Assembly: GCA_964507395.1 (NCBI GenBank)
Contig: CAZDQE010000088.1
Coordinates: forward strand, 1-5,854
Length of the DNA stretch: 5,854 nucleotides
Source of the DNA: SIG575 sp964507395
GTDB lineage: Bacteria > Bacillota > Clostridia > Oscillospirales > Acutalibacteraceae
Direction of reading: 5' to 3'
Part shown: piece by piece, positions 5,665 through 5,854 of the stretch
How positions within the stretch are numbered: the first letter of the stretch is position 1
Layout: each line of letters opens with the position of its first letter
Notes under the pieces: model-generated
The model's input: the letters and a program-made list of their open reading frames with translations, nothing else
Databases searched by the model: none
What the model was told of the DNA's origin: nothing
Made by a program: the position numbers and the translations under genes

Positions 5665-5854
5665 ATGAAAAAAGTTATTTCTGTAATGCTCGCTCTGGCA
5701 ATGGTAATCGGATGCTTTTCGATTGCAGTTACTGCAAAAGACGGTGCGGACACAAAAGTATCTTTCACAGCAACATCAAATGGCACAGAATTTCTTCTCG
5801 GAGAAGTGTTCAGCGATTATTCAGCAAAGGTTACAGTTGCTAAGGGTTCTGTAA
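5665..5854 (+). CDS. Exported protein of unknown function, N-terminal part only (runs off the window)
   Basis: Sixty-three complete codons are visible with no stop before the window edge. AAGGAG at 5651-5656 lies 8 bases before the ATG, a strong site. Residues 1-24 form a signal peptide: lysines at 2-3, a hydrophobic core, and a signal peptidase I site after VTA (residues 22-24). Cys17 sits in VIGC, which weakly matches a lipoprotein box, but the hydrophobic stretch continues past it, so cleavage at VTA is more likely. The mature part begins KDGADTKVSFTATSNGTEF and looks like the opening of an extracellular beta-rich module. Its signal peptide style resembles that of the dockerin protein at the other end of the window. 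It has its own promoter and follows a terminator, so it is not part of the TIM-barrel operon. No function can be assigned. Confidence 0.85.
   Translation, partial: MKKVISVMLALAMVIGCFSIAVTAKDGADTKVSFTATSNGTEFLLGEVFSDYSAKVTVAKGSV

Noticed and set aside
5665..5715. Lipoprotein signal (VIGC, Cys17) in the last gene
   Set aside because: The hydrophobic stretch continues beyond the cysteine and a good signal peptidase I site follows at VTA, so ordinary secretion is more likely, though not certain.
5613..5843. Plus-strand frame of 76 codons near the window end
   Set aside because: It starts before the likely transcription start and overlaps, in another frame, a clear signal-peptide gene with a strong AAGGAG site at 5651-5656.

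Overview
This AT-rich window looks like chromosomal DNA from an anaerobic gut- or rumen-type Clostridia, most likely an Oscillospiraceae/Ruminococcaceae-like bacterium. The main evidence is a secreted protein ending in a type I dockerin with a linker style typical of that group, strong purine-rich Shine-Dalgarno sites before every gene, and near-consensus sigma-A promoters. The taxonomic call is an inference from gene content; there is no rRNA or other marker in the window.

Layout: (1) 83-2479 (+) encodes a 798-residue modular secreted protein: signal peptide, GLUG-type N-terminal region, beta-helix-like region, two Ig-like modules, a carboxypeptidase-regulatory-like module and a C-terminal dockerin. 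(2) 2480-2576 is a short convergent intergenic region with two strong hairpins. (3) 2577-3668 (-) encodes a Gfo/Idh/MocA-family NAD(P)-dependent sugar oxidoreductase. (4) 3669-3774 is a divergent control region. It holds a perfect consensus promoter facing right, a good promoter facing left that overlaps it, and a perfect 11-bp inverted repeat lying on the right-hand start site and the left-hand -35 box. (5) 3775-4647 and 4651-5517 (+) encode two different TIM-barrel proteins of the xylose isomerase-like (AP endonuclease 2) superfamily, 3 bases apart and evidently translationally coupled. (6) 5518-5664 holds a terminator and a fresh promoter. (7) 5665 to the window end (+) is the start of another exported protein, cut by the window edge.

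The divergent oxidoreductase and the two TIM-barrel enzymes look like one co-regulated sugar or glycoside catabolic unit. A dehydrogenase would make a keto-sugar, and metal-dependent isomerase/epimerase/lyase-type enzymes would process it. The substrate cannot be read from the sequence, and no transporter, regulator or kinase lies inside the window. The flanking secreted proteins are separate transcription units. The most interesting signals are the shared-operator architecture at 3695-3750 and the possible oxidoreductive glycoside-processing role of the three enzymes. No RNA gene, mobile element or CRISPR array was seen.
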